DNA of 64,000 nt, from positions 97,814,852-97,878,851 of the forward strand of contig NC_134401.1 in NCBI RefSeq assembly GCF_050003625.1. Reading direction: 5' to 3'. The position numbers were made by a program, and so were the translations under genes. The DNA comes from Haematobia irritans (lineage: Eukaryota; Arthropoda; Insecta; Diptera; Muscidae). Positions 63,852 through 64,000 of this stretch are shown one piece after another; position 1 is the stretch's first letter; each line of letters begins with the position of its first letter. The notes below the pieces were generated by a model. It was not told the origin of the DNA. It was given only the letters and a program-made list of their open reading frames with translations, and made no database searches.

Positions 63852-64000
63852 TTTTTTATACCCTTCGCCATAGGATGGGGGTATATTAACTTTGTCATTC
63901 CGTTTGTAACACATCGAAATATTGCTCTAAGACCCCATAAAGTATATATACTCTGGGTCGTGGTAAAATTCTGAGTCGATTTGAGCATGCCCGTCCGTCT
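63852..64000 (+). mobile_element. DINE-like element 5' end, running off the window
   Basis: TATACCCTTCGCCATAGGAT GGGGGTATA stem, AACTTTGTCATTCCGTTTGT, CCCATAAAGTATATATACTC, CCCGTCCGTCT. Second-subfamily text. Confidence 0.88.

Overview
The window is AT-rich dipteran DNA, almost certainly from a calyptrate (muscid) fly. Horn fly (Haematobia irritans) or a near relative is the best guess, because two elements are Himar1-type irritans mariners with the expected terminal sequence. Nothing here looks bacterial. The species call is an inference from element families, not proof.

Only one host gene is visible. Four short exons on the + strand (13861-14017, 49763-49961, 51071-51167, 61515-61608) encode consecutive parts of a class B GPCR of the insect DH44 / CRF-like diuretic hormone receptor type: hormone-binding ectodomain, TM1, TM2 and TM3. 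Splice sites and intron phases agree at every junction. The introns are about 35.7 kb, 1.1 kb, 10.3 kb and more than 2.4 kb, so most or all of the window is one gene's intronic sequence.

The introns are packed with transposable elements, many bounded by exact target-site duplications. 1-5.05 kb: SINE composite and a full-length LINE whose single ORF has two PHD-like fingers, an endonuclease and a reverse transcriptase, preceded by a 2A-like motif. 5.4-8.65 kb: three-level nest (hAT-like element, Himar1-type mariner inside it, Helentron/DINE-1-like element inside the mariner). 9.5-13.4 kb: reverse-transcriptase relic, degenerate repeat with a SINE, 29-bp minisatellite, truncated mariner. 14.2-18.5 kb: second mariner lineage relic and a 3.6-kb minisatellite array. 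20-32 kb: DINE-like elements, a 5'-truncated LINE that shares its 3' end with the SINE, and MITEs. 32.5-33.8 kb: ITmD37E transposon with a broken transposase. 34-40 kb: DINE-like elements, a jockey-type LINE fragment and a 2-kb hAT element. 40.4-49.6 kb: a large imperfect inverted repeat whose left arm was later hit by a second LINE. 50-64 kb: more MITEs, another hAT MITE and DINE-like copies.

The most interesting points are the 2A/PHD LINE, the SINE-LINE 3'-end pairing, the large inverted duplication and smaller snap-back hairpins inside DINE-like elements, and the 29-bp minisatellite that travels as cargo between conserved flanks. DINE-like annotations rest on features recalled from the Drosophila family: a 5' TATACCC/GGGTATA stem, an 'AAAGTATATATATTCTTGATC' type motif, CCGTCTGTC runs and a 3' TTCGGCC/GGCCGAA hairpin. 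Their exact ends are approximate.
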